A DNA stretch of 33,224 bases from Pigoraptor chileana. Taxonomy: Eukaryota > Opisthokonta > Filasterea. The stretch is taken from positions 1 through 33,224 of the forward strand of contig CALSCR010004109.1 of NCBI GenBank assembly GCA_943704495.1. Reading direction: 5' to 3'. This document shows positions 11,801 to 25,620 of this stretch, one piece after another (position 1 is the stretch's first letter; the number at the start of each line of letters is the position of its first letter). Below the pieces are notes generated by a model, which was not told the DNA's origin, searched no databases, and saw only the letters and a list, made by a program, of their open reading frames with translations. The position numbers and the translations under genes were made by a program.

Positions 11801-12510
11801 GTCGTCCGGCATTCACCCAGCGCTATTTTCCCCAGCGACGGATTTCTGGAAGCATCATAACTATATTACCAACTTAGGCCTGCACCTATCTATCAAACAA
11901 AATGCAAGGTCCGATTTTTTCGTGTTGTTTATCGTGCACCCATTATCGCACGATCAGCCCAACTCACACGCTAGTGCCATCCCAATTATTTTTTGTGTTG
12001 TTGAATCGCCGGCTTTCTGACAGGCACTGGAACTGGCGGCGCCTCCATTTGGGGACACGAATTTGAGGACGAGTTTCACCGCAATCTGCGCCACGACCGC
12101 CCATACACAGTCAGTATGGCGAACGCGGGGCCCAACACCAACGGTTCGCAGTTCTTCATTACGGTCGTGCCGACGGTAAGAGACACAGCCGCACAGCACA
12201 TTGTGTCGTTGTTGTGGGGATTACCGTGTGTGTTTGTGTGTGTGTGTGTCTATGCGTTATGTTTGTGGCGCGTTTTCACTGTTCTGCGTTGTGTAGCGAC
12301 TTTAACGAATGCCCGCCTCAACACTTTTATTGTTGTCGCACATACATACACACACGCACATACACACAGCCGTGGCTCGACAACAAGCACACGATATTCG
12401 GTCGCCTCACCAAGGGAATGGAGGTTGTGCAGAAAATGAGCACCGTCAAGGCAGACAAGACAGACAAGCCGTTTGAAGACATACGCATCCTCAACATCAC
12501 CGTCAGATAG
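8873..12510 (+). CDS. PPWD1: PPWD1: WD40-repeat cyclophilin (peptidyl-prolyl cis-trans isomerase)
   Basis: Exons 8873-8915, 9081-10522, 10823-10947, 11248-11394, 11585-11697, 12024-12175 and 12370-12510 join to 720 residues (human 646). Residues 1-85 are charged and Ala/Asp-rich. WD40 blades span about 100-480, with a Tyr-x-Phe-Lys-Lys-Asn-Arg-Phe-Tyr-like block following in exon 3. The cyclophilin domain fills about 565-720: Phe-His-Arg-Val-Ile-Lys-Gly-Phe-Met, Gln-Thr-Gly-Asp, Met-Ala-Asn-Ala-Gly, Gln-Phe-Phe-Ile and Pro-Trp-Leu-Asp-Asn-Lys-His. The catalytic Arg/Phe/Gln and the Trp and His that bind cyclosporin in cyclophilin A are therefore kept. PPWD1 is a nuclear, spliceosome-associated isomerase. 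Residues 378-390 are an Asn/Ser/Asp run (AAC repeat), an insertion in a WD40 loop. The start is a short 14-codon first exon preserving the usual charged N-terminus. Confidence 0.96.
10169..10207 (+). repeat. Coding AAC trinucleotide repeat (poly-Asn/Asp) in PPWD1
   Basis: Six AAC codons, one AGC, three AAC and three GAC codons encode an [13 protein letters not shown] run. It lies between two WD40 blades, where an insertion would be tolerated. Confidence 0.95.
11036..11175. repeat. GTGTGAGT-type minisatellite in PPWD1 intron 3
   Basis: About 140 bases made of GTGTGA, GTGGGA and GTGGGT units, a degenerate array with a 6 to 12 base period. It fills the middle of the 10948-11247 intron and is almost free of A/C on the coding strand apart from the A in each unit. 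Confidence 0.9.
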
Positions 12511-12830
12511 CCAGTGACACACGGCGCTCAACCAGCGCACAACACACTTTCGCACTCCTCACTACACCATGCGTGATTGAGCGGTGTGGTGGGCAGTCTC
12601 TCTTTGTGCACGCAGATAAAGAAGTGTCCATCTGCGCAACACTGGCGCAATTGGCTGTTACGCCACCGGCTTGTCCCACCATTTTCTATTTTATTCCGGA
12701 AGGGTCAATGGATGTTGAAACAAAACCCACAAACTTCACACATAACAATCCCTCTTCACAATGCCCCACGCTTAGCCCCGTACGTCTGCATGAAGTAACA
12801 CGCCAATTGTGAACGACAGACGGTCTGTTC
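12511..12830. other. Short convergent intergenic region
   Basis: About 320 bases between the PPWD1 stop and the oligopeptidase stop, presumably both 3' UTRs. I see no gene or repeat in it. Confidence 0.6.
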
Positions 12831-15800
12831 TCATGTAGACAGGCCCTTTGCACGCAAAAACGGCTCCTGCGTCGGATCCCTTCCGAGAAAGTTGCGGAGC
12901 ATGACACTGGCGTCAAGAGAGCCGCCGGGCTCGAGGATGGAGCGGCGGTAGGCGAGTCCCGGTGCGGGGTTCAGGATGCCCTCCTTCTTGAAGCGGGTTT
13001 CAAACATGTCCGCCGAGAACACCTCGGACCACTGCGGGGTTGGATGGGGGGAGGGGCAGTTGGAAGCACGTTATTGGAATCCTCAAGACAGCCTTGGCAT
13101 TTAATATGATCATCAAGAAAAAAGGACTGCAGGGACGATGAGCAGTGCAATGTGCTTTGTGAGCGAGTGGATGTGTGTGTGTGTGTGGACATTGGGGGCG
13201 CGGGACACGCACCAGGTACCCGTAATACTGGCTGTCATAGCCGCCCGTAAGGTGTCCAAAAGTGGCCGGAAACGCCGTCCCTGAGGAGGCAAGAGAAACG
13301 AAGCCATGTCCACACCCAAGTCAGCACAGCATTGTTCCCGCATACATAAGTGGTACAATTGAAAATACACACAGACAGAAAAGCGCAATTCCTACACACC
13401 TGCATTAATCTCAACACCCATGATGCTCTTAGACAGCTCGCCATAGAGTCCAACAGTGTCGGCACTCGCGCGCGTGTGGATCGCCTGATCGTATTTGGCG
13501 AGAAGAACCTGTATGTGTAGATTGGATGGAAATCCCACCAACAAAGACATGTGAGAGTGCAATAGGCCAGCCCTACAATGCAACACGCCAGCCCTACAAA
13601 ACAAAACAGTAAAAAAGCAACAACACACACACCAGATCATGCTCAGACTGCCAGCACTATGTCAGCACTATGTCTTTCATCTCAGTATTTTCACACGACA
13701 CTGCACCTGACGCTTGTAGAATATGCCGCAGTTGGCGTTCTTGCTACGTATAAGCTTGTCGACAATATCTGCGGGGAGCGACTCGCCTGTCACGTGGTGC
13801 TTGCTCATCAGGGCGAGAGACTCTGCCTCCCATGCCCAATTTTCAAGCATTTGCGACGGCGCTTCCACAAAGTCACGCTCGACGCGTGTGCCGGCGAACA
13901 TAGGGACCTTTGCCTTGGAGCAAATCTGGTGCATCACGTGACCAAACTCATGGAAGTACGTCTCGACCTCATCATGCGCCACTGAAAAGTGACATGAGAG
14001 AAAGAGTGAGAGAATGTGTGTGAGAAAGATGAGGGGAAAAGAGGCGGACGCAGTGGGATTTCGTCAGGACACACACACACACACACTTAGACACAGCACG
14101 CAAACAGCAAAACCACGGTATTACTAACATCCAGGACTGCGAATAAAAAAGCATAAATAGCAACGCGTGCGCCAGACCCTTCAAACACTAAACTGTTCCT
14201 TCATCAGAACCAGCCAGATTCACGTTAGAGAGCTAAACAAGAGAATAAAAGCGGATGGGACGATCAAAAACGCCTCAAGCACTATCCGGATCAGGTCAAG
14301 GCAATCAATGGAGAAAAGAGATCAGGGGTTGATGACGGAGATTGAACAATACCCACGCAGTGCGGGCTGGTCATCCTGTCCCCTGGTGAAATTGCAGACC
14401 ATCGCGGCGACGGGGATCTGGCGATTGCCATTGCCGTCCAGACAGCCCGGTTGCAGTCCAAACACGGCAGCGTGGCCGTACTTGCCTGCAAAAACCCATC
14501 CCCCCCAAACATATTGTGTCATTACCTTGTATAAAAATTACAACAACATAAATACCACGCCATGAAATAAAGAGTAGTACTGCCATTATTGTGCGCACCT
14601 TCGCGGGGATGGAGATCGAGATAGAACTGCCCGACAAGTTCGTTCGACTCGGAATCAAAGACAGAATACAGAGTCGCCTCAAGATGCCACGCCGGACCGA
14701 TCGCCTCCTTCTCAAAGCTGGGAAACAAACAAACACACAAACACACAAAACATTCAACGAAGCGAGAACTGTAAGCGCAAACGTGCTTTAATTTCATAAT
14801 AATGGGAAATGTGATGATATGATGCTGACGCCACATTGCTTCCAATACCATTTGCACGGAAATATTGAGTGAAGGTAAAGCGCACAAGCAAGAGCAGCTA
14901 AAAACACACACCGCAGTCCCAATATGCGCTGGTAGATTGCGAACATTCCGTCCGTCACAACAGCAAGGGGGAAGTATGGCTTAAGGGCCTCGTGGTCAAT
15001 GCTGTGCATCCGCTCCTGCAAGCGCGTGCGGATGTGTGAAACACGTTAGCCCCGTCTGTCGTTGCCTTAAGAAGCCAACCCGCGCAATCAGACAGAATAG
15101 AACATAAACAGACGATAAACAGAGCGGACATGACGGACACGCGACACTCCAATCACTGTCAGCTATTATAGTTTTTAAACAAAAAGATATTAAGAGGCAT
15201 ACACCCCCACAGTGGCGCAACAATTTGCCGGGAACACGTACCTCGACCATCGTTGAATAGTAGCGAATGTCGTGGGCGCGGATGCGGCCGTCAAACTCCC
15301 AGCCGTTTGCTTCAACTTCCTCCTTCTTGAGGGCGAGGAACGTGTCCATGTCCTTCTTTGCGAGGGCATCCATCTTGGAAGACAGCCCGTCAAGAAAGTC
15401 GGCGATTGCCTTTTCGCTGCCGGCCATACGAACCGCACTAATGTACGCCGCGTGATTGGTAAATCCGAGCATTTGCGCCAGTTCGTGGCGGAGGCGCACG
15501 CACTCCTCGAGAATTTCCGTGTTTCGCACGGCGCAGCGAGAGTTAAAAGCGCGCTCCATGCGCTCACGTGTTGCGCCCCGCTTTGCCTTCTTCATGACGG
15601 GAAAGTAGTGCGGGTACTTCAGGGTAAGCAAGATCTTGCCGGCATCATCTTTTGACAGGGACCTGATAAAATCGGCGGGAAGACCCTCGAGATCCGCCTC
15701 GTCAAAAGGCACGGTCGTGTTGTCCTCGCTAAGGTTGCGGTTAAATTCGATGCAAATGTTGCTCAGGCGCTCCTTCATCGCCTATACACAAAAAGGCGCA

Positions 15801-16702
15801 GGGACACAAATAAGGATTACTCAGTCGAGAGCAAGAGCAAGGCAAAACGAGCGGACGAGGAGAGAGGGCGAAGGGTCTACACTAAGCGACACCAAGACAC
15901 CACCGGCGCAAGGCCACATACGAGAGACGCCAACAAGTAATGCCAACCGAAACATTCCCACATTGCACCACACATATTCACACACGCACACACCTTGATC
16001 TTATCGCGCTGTTCCGCAGGCAAGTGGAGACCGTTGCGCTTGAAGTCACGGATGACCCTGTCCACAAACCGACGGGACTCGGCGTCGAGAGCAGCGTACT
16101 CGTCCTCCTTGGCACGAAAGGCGGCAACGGAAGCAAACACATCCTCGCGCATGCTCTGCTGAACTTCAGTCTGGGACAGCTGGCGGTCGGCCTCGCAGCT
16201 CGCATCACGCACCTACAGACATTCGTAATGTGTTGAGTGTGCATGTTTACATAAGTGTTGAGTGCAAACGCATTGACATGCCCTGCCACTCACTGTGGCG
16301 TGTACATGTGGTTGCACATCAATAGGGCGCAATGGACGCACCTCTTTTTGCGCCGACACGTGCTGAGGAAAGTCGCAGAGCGCCCTCAATGTGCCATAGC
16401 TCGATGAAAAGTGCAGCAGGCGCTTGACGACGTTGTCCGCATTAACCTCCTCAGGCTGCGTAGTTTCACAAAGAGTGAGCGAGCAAGAATTGCCATGGAC
16501 GTATGGCCCTCGTTGAATCGTGTTCAACAGAAGGACGACGGCGTTTTCACGAAACATGGAGATGGTTCATTGAATTACACACCTTTAGTGCAGCGATGCC
16601 ATCATACGTGTCCTTGTACGACGTTGCCAGCTGGTTTGCGAGCGAGAGGATGCTGGCAGGAGTTAAATCCCAACGCAGCTTGTTCACATTGAGATCGAGC
16701 AT
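12831..16702 (-). CDS. M3-family zinc oligopeptidase (thimet oligopeptidase / neurolysin / saccharolysin type)
   Basis: Eleven exons in transcript order: 16702-16583, 16455-16342, 16212-15994, 15781-15242, 15015-14912, 14717-14599, 14485-14357, 13981-13707, 13508-13400, 13280-13213 and 13031-12831. They join to 665 residues (human THOP1 689). The zinc site is His459-Glu460-Phe-Gly-His463, with Glu488 in Phe-Val-Glu-Ala-Pro-Ser-Gln as third ligand; the 29-residue spacing is the same as in THOP1. The substrate-hinge Gly-His-Leu-x-Gly-Gly-Tyr-x-x-x-Tyr-Tyr-Gly-Tyr is present near the end, as is the Leu-Gly-Arg-Asp-Pro C-terminal motif. These enzymes cut peptides of roughly 5 to 17 residues in cytosol or mitochondria. 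The start at 16702 gives a cytosolic-type N-terminus just before Leu-Arg-Trp-Asp-Leu. The same frame is open for about 130 codons upstream, the nearest 80 lacking acidic residues, so a mitochondrial form is possible. It is divergent from TMED2. Confidence 0.95.
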
Positions 16703-17402
16703 TCTCTGAACGGAAGCGCCGACAGATGATGTGGAGGGAGGAGCGACAGGTAGCTTTGCTGAAGATGAAGCGAACCGAAATATGCCAATGACAGCGGTGC
16801 GAGATGAAACGCTGGAACCGACGGCCGCAAAAAGTCGCCAAGTGGATGAAGACGCGTTCGGAATGGGGGGGATTGCGCGGGTGAGCAACTGCGCTCTCGC
16901 CGCCGCACAGATCCGCAGCGCCACTTTTACACAGACGGGGAAAAACAAAAGCGCAAAGTGGATCTCCTTGTGGCAAGCGTAAGAGGACTTCGAGTATGTG
17001 AGGTGCTCTTCTTCTAGGGAACCGAAATGGTTCGCCCCGATCCACCTCCACCCTTCGCTGACGTCGGCGGTCAGCTGTTGCAGTAGTAGTCGTCACAGGC
17101 TTCTCACTGTTACAGTTCGGGGATTTCTCGCCCGTTAAATTAAATTGGAATCTACTTGAAAAATACCTAAAAACGACCATCGAAGCCAATATTATTGTAC
17201 CCAAACGCAAAGCTACTAATACCGGACGTTTTGAGGCGTGACGGTCTTTATTATGAAATGTATCATCGGAAATAAGTAATGTCTTTCGTACATGCTCACG
17301 CCCTCTGCGGAACAAAGCTTTATCTGCCAAGATGACATCATAACTACTTGTTTCAGAAGAGTTTTTTTGTGTAAATATCTCCGTCGGCGACCACATTGAA
17401 AA
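16703..17402. promoter_or_regulatory. Divergent region between oligopeptidase and TMED2, with possible presequence
   Basis: About 700 bases. The 16703-16948 part continues the oligopeptidase frame as a basic, non-acidic stretch (see findings). Position 17059-17066 holds TGACGTCG, one base from the TGACGTCA palindrome seen in two other divergent promoters here. No other coding evidence. Confidence 0.45.
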
Positions 17403-18109
17403 ATGAGGGCCGCTTTTGCGCTCGTTCTCGTGGCTCTTGCGTGCGTCGGCACTGCAAATGCGTTTCAGATTGTTGTCGACGCCCACGCTGAAGAGTGCTT
17501 TTTTGATGTGATTAAAAAGGGAACCAAGATGGCGCTTGCTTTCCAGGTGTCCGATGGCGGGTTCCTCGACATTGACGTAAAGGTTGGTGCTTGCAACACA
17601 CTCCATCAACCTGCCATCAGAATTAATTGCGTTTGTTGGGAATGCGAAGTTATGTGGGTTGTCAAATGCACTTGCACGGCGAATGCGAGTGAGTTATCAA
17701 TACGAAGAGTACCCGACTTTCAACAGTAGTCTTCAACGACAAATTTGATCAACTGTGTGCATGCAGATTTTGGGCCCCGACCACAAGCCCATTTTCAATG
17801 CTGAGAGGGAGAGCGAGGGACGCTATACATTTGCCGCGCACATGGATGGGCGATACACTTACTGCTTTGGCAACAAGATGTCCACAATGACACCAAAGAC
17901 GGTGGCGTTTTCAATGGACATCCATGAGCCAGCCCCTGCGCCTGGTGAGGCACTCGTTGAGTTGGTGATGCTTTTTGTGCCAGATTACCCGCGGCCATAC
18001 TTGCAGAAATATACGGGCACTTGATCAGTATATCGTGTGCGTCTCAATTGCCTTTTTTTCGTATTATCCAGCGATCTCTTCAACTTTTCGGGTGGTCTGA
18101 CGTTGTAAT

Positions 18110-18155
<46 letters not shown>

Positions 18156-18705
18156 CTGAATCTGCTGAATCTGCAGGCGATGGACAGAATCTCACACCCC
18201 CGGACGTCCTTACGCACATGGTTGCCGAGTTGACCGACCAGCTTGAGAATGTCAAGAAGGAGCAGGAGTACATGGAGCTGCGCGAAGAGACACATAGGAT
18301 AGGTGCGTATTGTCGCTGTTGCAATGCAGATCTGCTACTGTAGACCTGCCACTACTTGGAGCATGTTTATTTCTCTTAAATAATCATGTCAGGGATGGAA
18401 GTTGAAGTAGTCCCGTGCGTCTCCCAAAGAACGACACTCCTCATTTGTGGCTGTGGGTGCTTTTCGACGGCCGTATACTCCACATCGACACACACACACA
18501 CACACACACACACACCCCCCCACCCTTCAATATACCCAATATTCTTGATCTCACGTCGCCCATGCATTCCTTCACCGCAGTCAACGAGCACACGAACTCC
18601 CGCGTCGTTTGGTGGTCGTTCTTCGAGGCACTCGTTCTCGTTGCCATGACATTTGGCCAGGTCTATTACCTCAAGCGCTTCTTTGAGGTTAAGCTGATTG
18701 TGTAA
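17403..18705 (+). CDS. TMED2: p24 family cargo receptor, TMED2/Emp24 (p24 beta)
   Basis: Exons 17403-17582, 17767-17944, 18177-18302 and 18581-18705 join to 202 residues (human TMED2 201). Residues 1-20 are a signal peptide ending Ala-Asn-Ala. The GOLD domain (about 21-110) has the family hallmarks Asp-Ala-His-Ala-Glu-Glu-Cys-Phe-Phe, Phe-Leu-Asp-Ile-Asp-Val, Tyr-Thr-Phe-Ala-Ala-His-Met-Asp-Gly and Asn-Lys-Met-Ser-Thr-Met-Thr-Pro-Lys, with the two disulphide cysteines. A coiled coil (about 125-165) with Lys-Glu-Gln-Glu-Tyr-Met-Glu-Leu-Arg is followed by one membrane span (about 172-190). The short cytosolic tail, [12 protein letters not shown], carries the Phe-Phe COPII export motif and hydrophobic C-terminal residues. 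It cycles between ER and Golgi in COPI/COPII vesicles as a p24 oligomer. Every diagnostic residue I can check is conserved. Confidence 0.97.
18112..18148. repeat. Pure (TG)n tract in TMED2 intron 2
   Basis: Thirty-seven bases of TG lie about 28 bases before the intron 2 acceptor, followed by two tandem CTGAATCTG units and the acceptor CAG. There is no polypyrimidine tract. Confidence 0.95.
18488..18515. repeat. (CA)n tract in TMED2 intron 3
   Basis: Twenty-eight bases of AC/CA followed by a C-run, in the intron 18303-18580. It is the complement of the TG tract in intron 2. Confidence 0.95.
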
Positions 18706-19565
18706 TTGAATTTATGGTTTGATGCTTGTTGCATGTTTGTTGTTTTTGCTTATGTTGCAGAAACGGATCGTGTCGCGCGCGTGTGCTGTGTATTTGCCTC
18801 ACTGCTATCGTCCGTGTTAATGCGTGCCGACGTTTGCGTTTTTTGTTGCGCGTGTGTGAAGTAACAGTGCGCAAAATGGCATGCCGCCGCAATATTCCCG
18901 CTCTGTCGAAGAATCGAGAATGGGACAAAAATGGACGATCACGCTCTCTCTCTCTTGTCTCGCTTTGAGTCCGTAACACACAGACACTGCCTTGAATCCT
19001 ACATGTCTGCCTTTGGTTGTTTCTTGTGAGAGTGCCTGTCCAGAGTATTATTATTCACGATTCTCGCAACTGTCAATAGCTGTAAAGATCCGCTGCAAAG
19101 GTGCTAAGCTAGTACTCTTGCTTGATGGCACTCGCAATTCACAGCGCTGAGTGGTTCAGGGTGGCAACTCGGCGCAACAGCCAGGTGCCGTGCACGTGAC
19201 TCAGATTGACGAATACTCCCGAGTCGGCGGCTGCCGCTGACTACGGCTAATGCCGAATTCCAGCGCCTAAAACAGAATCGATATACTTTTAATTACATAG
19301 AAGCTGAAAGTGATTGAGACGCCAGCTCTTTTGTTCTTTCAACGCATTGTATGATAGCACACGATTCAGTTCCAACTCCAAGTACCGTGATTCGAGGGTT
19401 TGTTAGTGGGAATTTCTGCTGCAAATATCAGTCTGCTCGGTTGCGATAGTCTCATTATAGCCGTCTTGCCGGATGTGCGGTTGCGGTTGTTGAGCCACTA
19501 CACATGATCCACGCGACTTCATGACGACAAAAACACCGAAGAGTTTGGTCACATAGACGCCCAGA
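18706..19565. promoter_or_regulatory. Intergenic region upstream of the CNB-like gene
   Basis: About 860 bases between two plus-strand genes. A CACGTGACTCA element at 19193-19203 overlaps an E-box (CACGTG) with an AP-1/Gcn4-type TGACTCA site, and a CpG-richer patch extends over 19140-19270. Open frames here give no recognisable protein. Confidence 0.45.
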
Positions 19566-21650
19566 ATGGGAAGCGGGCCGTCGAAAGAGTCGCCGGAGTG
19601 GATCAACTCCCAGGCAGCGGCAACCAATCGTAAGTGGATGAATGCTTTTAAAGTGCAAGTGGAATGTGCAGCGAGGCGTCAGAGTGCACTTTGGAAATTG
19701 TTTATATGAGCCCCTTCGTTCACTTTGTGTTTGAGTTTACGTGTGTTGAACCGTTTCCCTGCATATTCGCTTCTCGTTTGTGCGCATTTGTAACTATTGG
19801 ATCATAGTAACATATCTTGAAGTAGAGCGGCTCGCCGTGCGCTTCCGACAATTGGACTCGAATTCCAAGGGGTTCATTGATGCATCTGTGCTACAAGCAC
19901 CCGAATTCGATGAAAGTCCGTTTGCTGAAGATGTAAGAAAAGAAATTGAAAAGCAGGCATGCGTCTTCATCCTCCTTGTTCTTCCACGATCGTCCACTGT
20001 GTGTTGAAATTGTCAGCGCTTGTGCCTCAATTTGACACATGCTTCAATTGCTGAACTAATGCATTGTGCTGTGTATGTGTGCATGCGGCTCTGTGCGTCT
20101 ATGTCGTGCGTTTGTGTGCAGATATTAGATTTTCGAAAAAAAGAGAAAATCGACTTTCAAGCATTCTTGCGGCTGTTTGCGTGGTGGAAGCATGTCGACA
20201 ACGGCAGCAAGCTGAGGCGTGAGTGTCGTCATAAAGTCAGGAGAGAATTTGCACGCACGCACGTGTGTGCATGCGTGCAAGCGTGCGTGTGTATGTGCGT
20301 GTGTATNNNNNNNNNNNNNNNNNNNNNNNNNNNNNNNNNNNNNNNTCCAGAGTGTTCATTCGTGTTTTGCACACTAATGAACCGCGGGCAAACTGACCGC
20401 CGCTGGTGCAGGGATCTACGACATTCTTGTGGTGGACTCCCACACAAAGGGCAAGCTGAAGGAAGGCGACATTGTGGATATCCTCGAGGCTGTGCGTCCA
20501 GACGACGATGAGGTGCGGCCGTGCATTTTCATATGCTCGCGTTTGATACAACACTATGTGCATGTACCGATACAATCTTATGCAATTATCCCATGCACAC
20601 CCACTCAACACACGACAAAACATGTGTGGTTTTTTCTTGTGCCATGCTGACCCCGTCGCTCCCACTCCAATACAACCAACCAACAAATTCACAAAACTAC
20701 AACAACACGTTACGCAGGCGGAAACCCTGGCCAATGCGCGTGCAATAGTCGCCGCAGTGGACGAAAAAAAGCAGGGATACATTGACGCCGACCAATTTGT
20801 GCGGTTTGCGTCGACCAAGCTATCCCAAGAGACGCTGACGTCTCTGCTTGCGTTTGCGATCATTCCCGGGGACTTGCGACCGGCATCCTCGCTGCGCGAC
20901 GAAGAGAGCGAGACGGACGAGAGTGACGATGATGAGGAGGAGGACGACGACTCGGAGGCGGATGCCCCGCAGCGTCAAGAAATTGTACAGCAGCTGTTGA
21001 AGATATCGCTCGACACGGTGGGCATGGCAAAGTACGACGAGGCGTTTGTTGCCGCAAAGCAGGCGTTGATTGCGCCGACTGAAGCGTGGGACGAGTTTCT
21101 CGCAGCATCCGACGCTTTTGTTACTGTACTTGGCCTTCGCGACGGGCAAAGTGGGGCAAGCTCCTCGCCCGCGCAGCTCGTCACGCTTGCTCGCAAGAAG
21201 GGGTTGCTTCCCATGCGCGCATCGCTGCAGGCGGAGAGCTCTTGGATTGTCGAGGAGGAGCACGGGGGACATGCAGGGACCACAGTGGCGCATACGTCGG
21301 GGGTGCTTGCGTGGGAGTTGAAACGGAAAGATCAGCTGAAGCCCGCACTCGTCAATACGATTGTGGCGTCAAAGCAGTGCGTGAACAGGCTCGCGGGTTC
21401 GCTTGCGACAGTCATTGTCAAGTCGAACGCAGCTGTTGCGCGACTCGGAGAGATTGACGAAAAGACGGCGTCCTTTACTGCAGACGTGTCCCGAATAGCA
21501 AGTTCCATTGGAATTGAGGCGCCGAAAGTGGAAAAGACAATCGAGTCAAATCGCACCGCTGTTGTGTGGGCGGCGTCCACCGTCAAGCAGCTGTGCGGAG
21601 AGGCACATGAAATGCTCGCCGCACTTGGGAAAGAACTCGCAAACGCGTAA
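19566..21650 (+). CDS. Calcineurin-B-like EF-hand protein with long novel C-terminal extension
   Basis: Exons 19566-19629, 19808-19932, 20122-20218, 20412-20512 and 20718-21650 join to 439 residues; calcineurin B itself is about 170. The N-terminus Met-Gly-Ser-Gly-Pro-Ser fits an N-myristoylation site, as in calcineurin B and CHP. Residues 25-180 follow the calcineurin B pattern (Glu-Arg-Leu-x-x-Arg-Phe-x-x-Leu-Asp, Ile-Asp-Phe-x-x-Phe, Lys-Leu-Arg-Arg-Ile-Tyr-Asp). The four loops start at Asp38, Asp66, Asp104 and Asp144. None has the Glu at loop position 12 (Val, Ala, Asp, Gln instead), and loop 2 lacks the Gly, so calcium binding is probably weak or lost. Residues 190-211 are a run of Asp/Glu. 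Residues 214-439 are Ala-rich, mostly predicted helical, and match no family I recognise. Role unknown; a membrane-anchored scaffold or phosphatase-regulator paralogue is a guess. The exon 2 donor GTAAGA was chosen because it keeps calcineurin-B spacing. Confidence 0.8.
20307..20345. other. Assembly gap (39 N)
   Basis: A run of N inside intron 3 of the CNB-like gene, directly after a GT/GC-alternating stretch (about 20250-20306). The true length is unknown. It does not interrupt coding sequence. Confidence 0.99.
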
Positions 21651-22082
21651 TAATGCACATTCGAATGGGTGCGCTGCTCTGCTTGCCGTCGGTTTGGTGG
21701 CTGTTTGTTTAAGATTGGGGGTTGCGTTTGTGTTGTTTGTTGCTCTTCACATAGAAATTGTGGGTTGTTTGTGTGTGTGCGTGTATGTGTGTGCGTTTGT
21801 CTCTCGAATTTGCGTCGCGCGTGCGCGTTCCTTTCTGTCTCCAATATTGTTAATATGAAAGAACAAACCCATCTCTTTTTCGTTGCTGTGCTTAAAAGTT
21901 CAATGTTCTTTTGTGTGACTTACGCACACACAGCTTTTCGATTATGAAGGCCGGGTTTTCATGTCAAACTCAACGGACATATGCACCAGCTTCACAGATC
22001 AAAGTTCATACTCAGCTTGTATTACTCCTCGGCAAACCCCTCGGAAATGTCACGCACACCGCGACCTTCCCCCATGACGCGC

Positions 22083-22118
<36 letters not shown>

Positions 22119-22494
22119 AGGGAAAGAGAGAGAGAGAAAGGAGACCGCGAGCAAGAGAGCAATAAAGACACCACTAGGCAATTTACCCATAACAAAAATA
22201 ACAACACACACACCGCGGGAGAGACATATGAAACATAAACACACACAATCACGGAAACGCAGGAACAGACTCAGAGGCCACAAGGCAGCACGCAACCCGC
22301 GACAAACACAGCAAACCATAGATTCAAGAATGATAGGGCAGGGCCCATCAGGAAATGACGCGCACGCACGCTCTTACACGCACACACGCACACACACATC
22401 CAAACTCTTTTCGTAAAAGCTCCTCCTTCCCTCTGTGATAAATCCAACACGTTTCTATTTTTCCATCCATCAACAATAGTCCCACATTGCACAT
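21651..22494. other. Convergent intergenic region with a GA tract
   Basis: About 840 bases between the converging CNB-like and NDR genes. It holds an (AG)14 run at 22087-22114 with GA-rich flanks to about 22160, and scattered short CA tracts. No gene is recognised. Confidence 0.6.
22087..22114. repeat. (AG)14 microsatellite
   Basis: A pure AG run followed by degenerate purine-only sequence (G/A with a few C) to about 22160. Confidence 0.95.

Positions 22495-25620
<3,126 letters not shown>

Noticed and set aside
19403-19627. 74-codon minus-strand frame over the CNB-like first exon
   Set aside because: It is antisense to the short coding exon at 19566-19629, with no splice partner or similarity.
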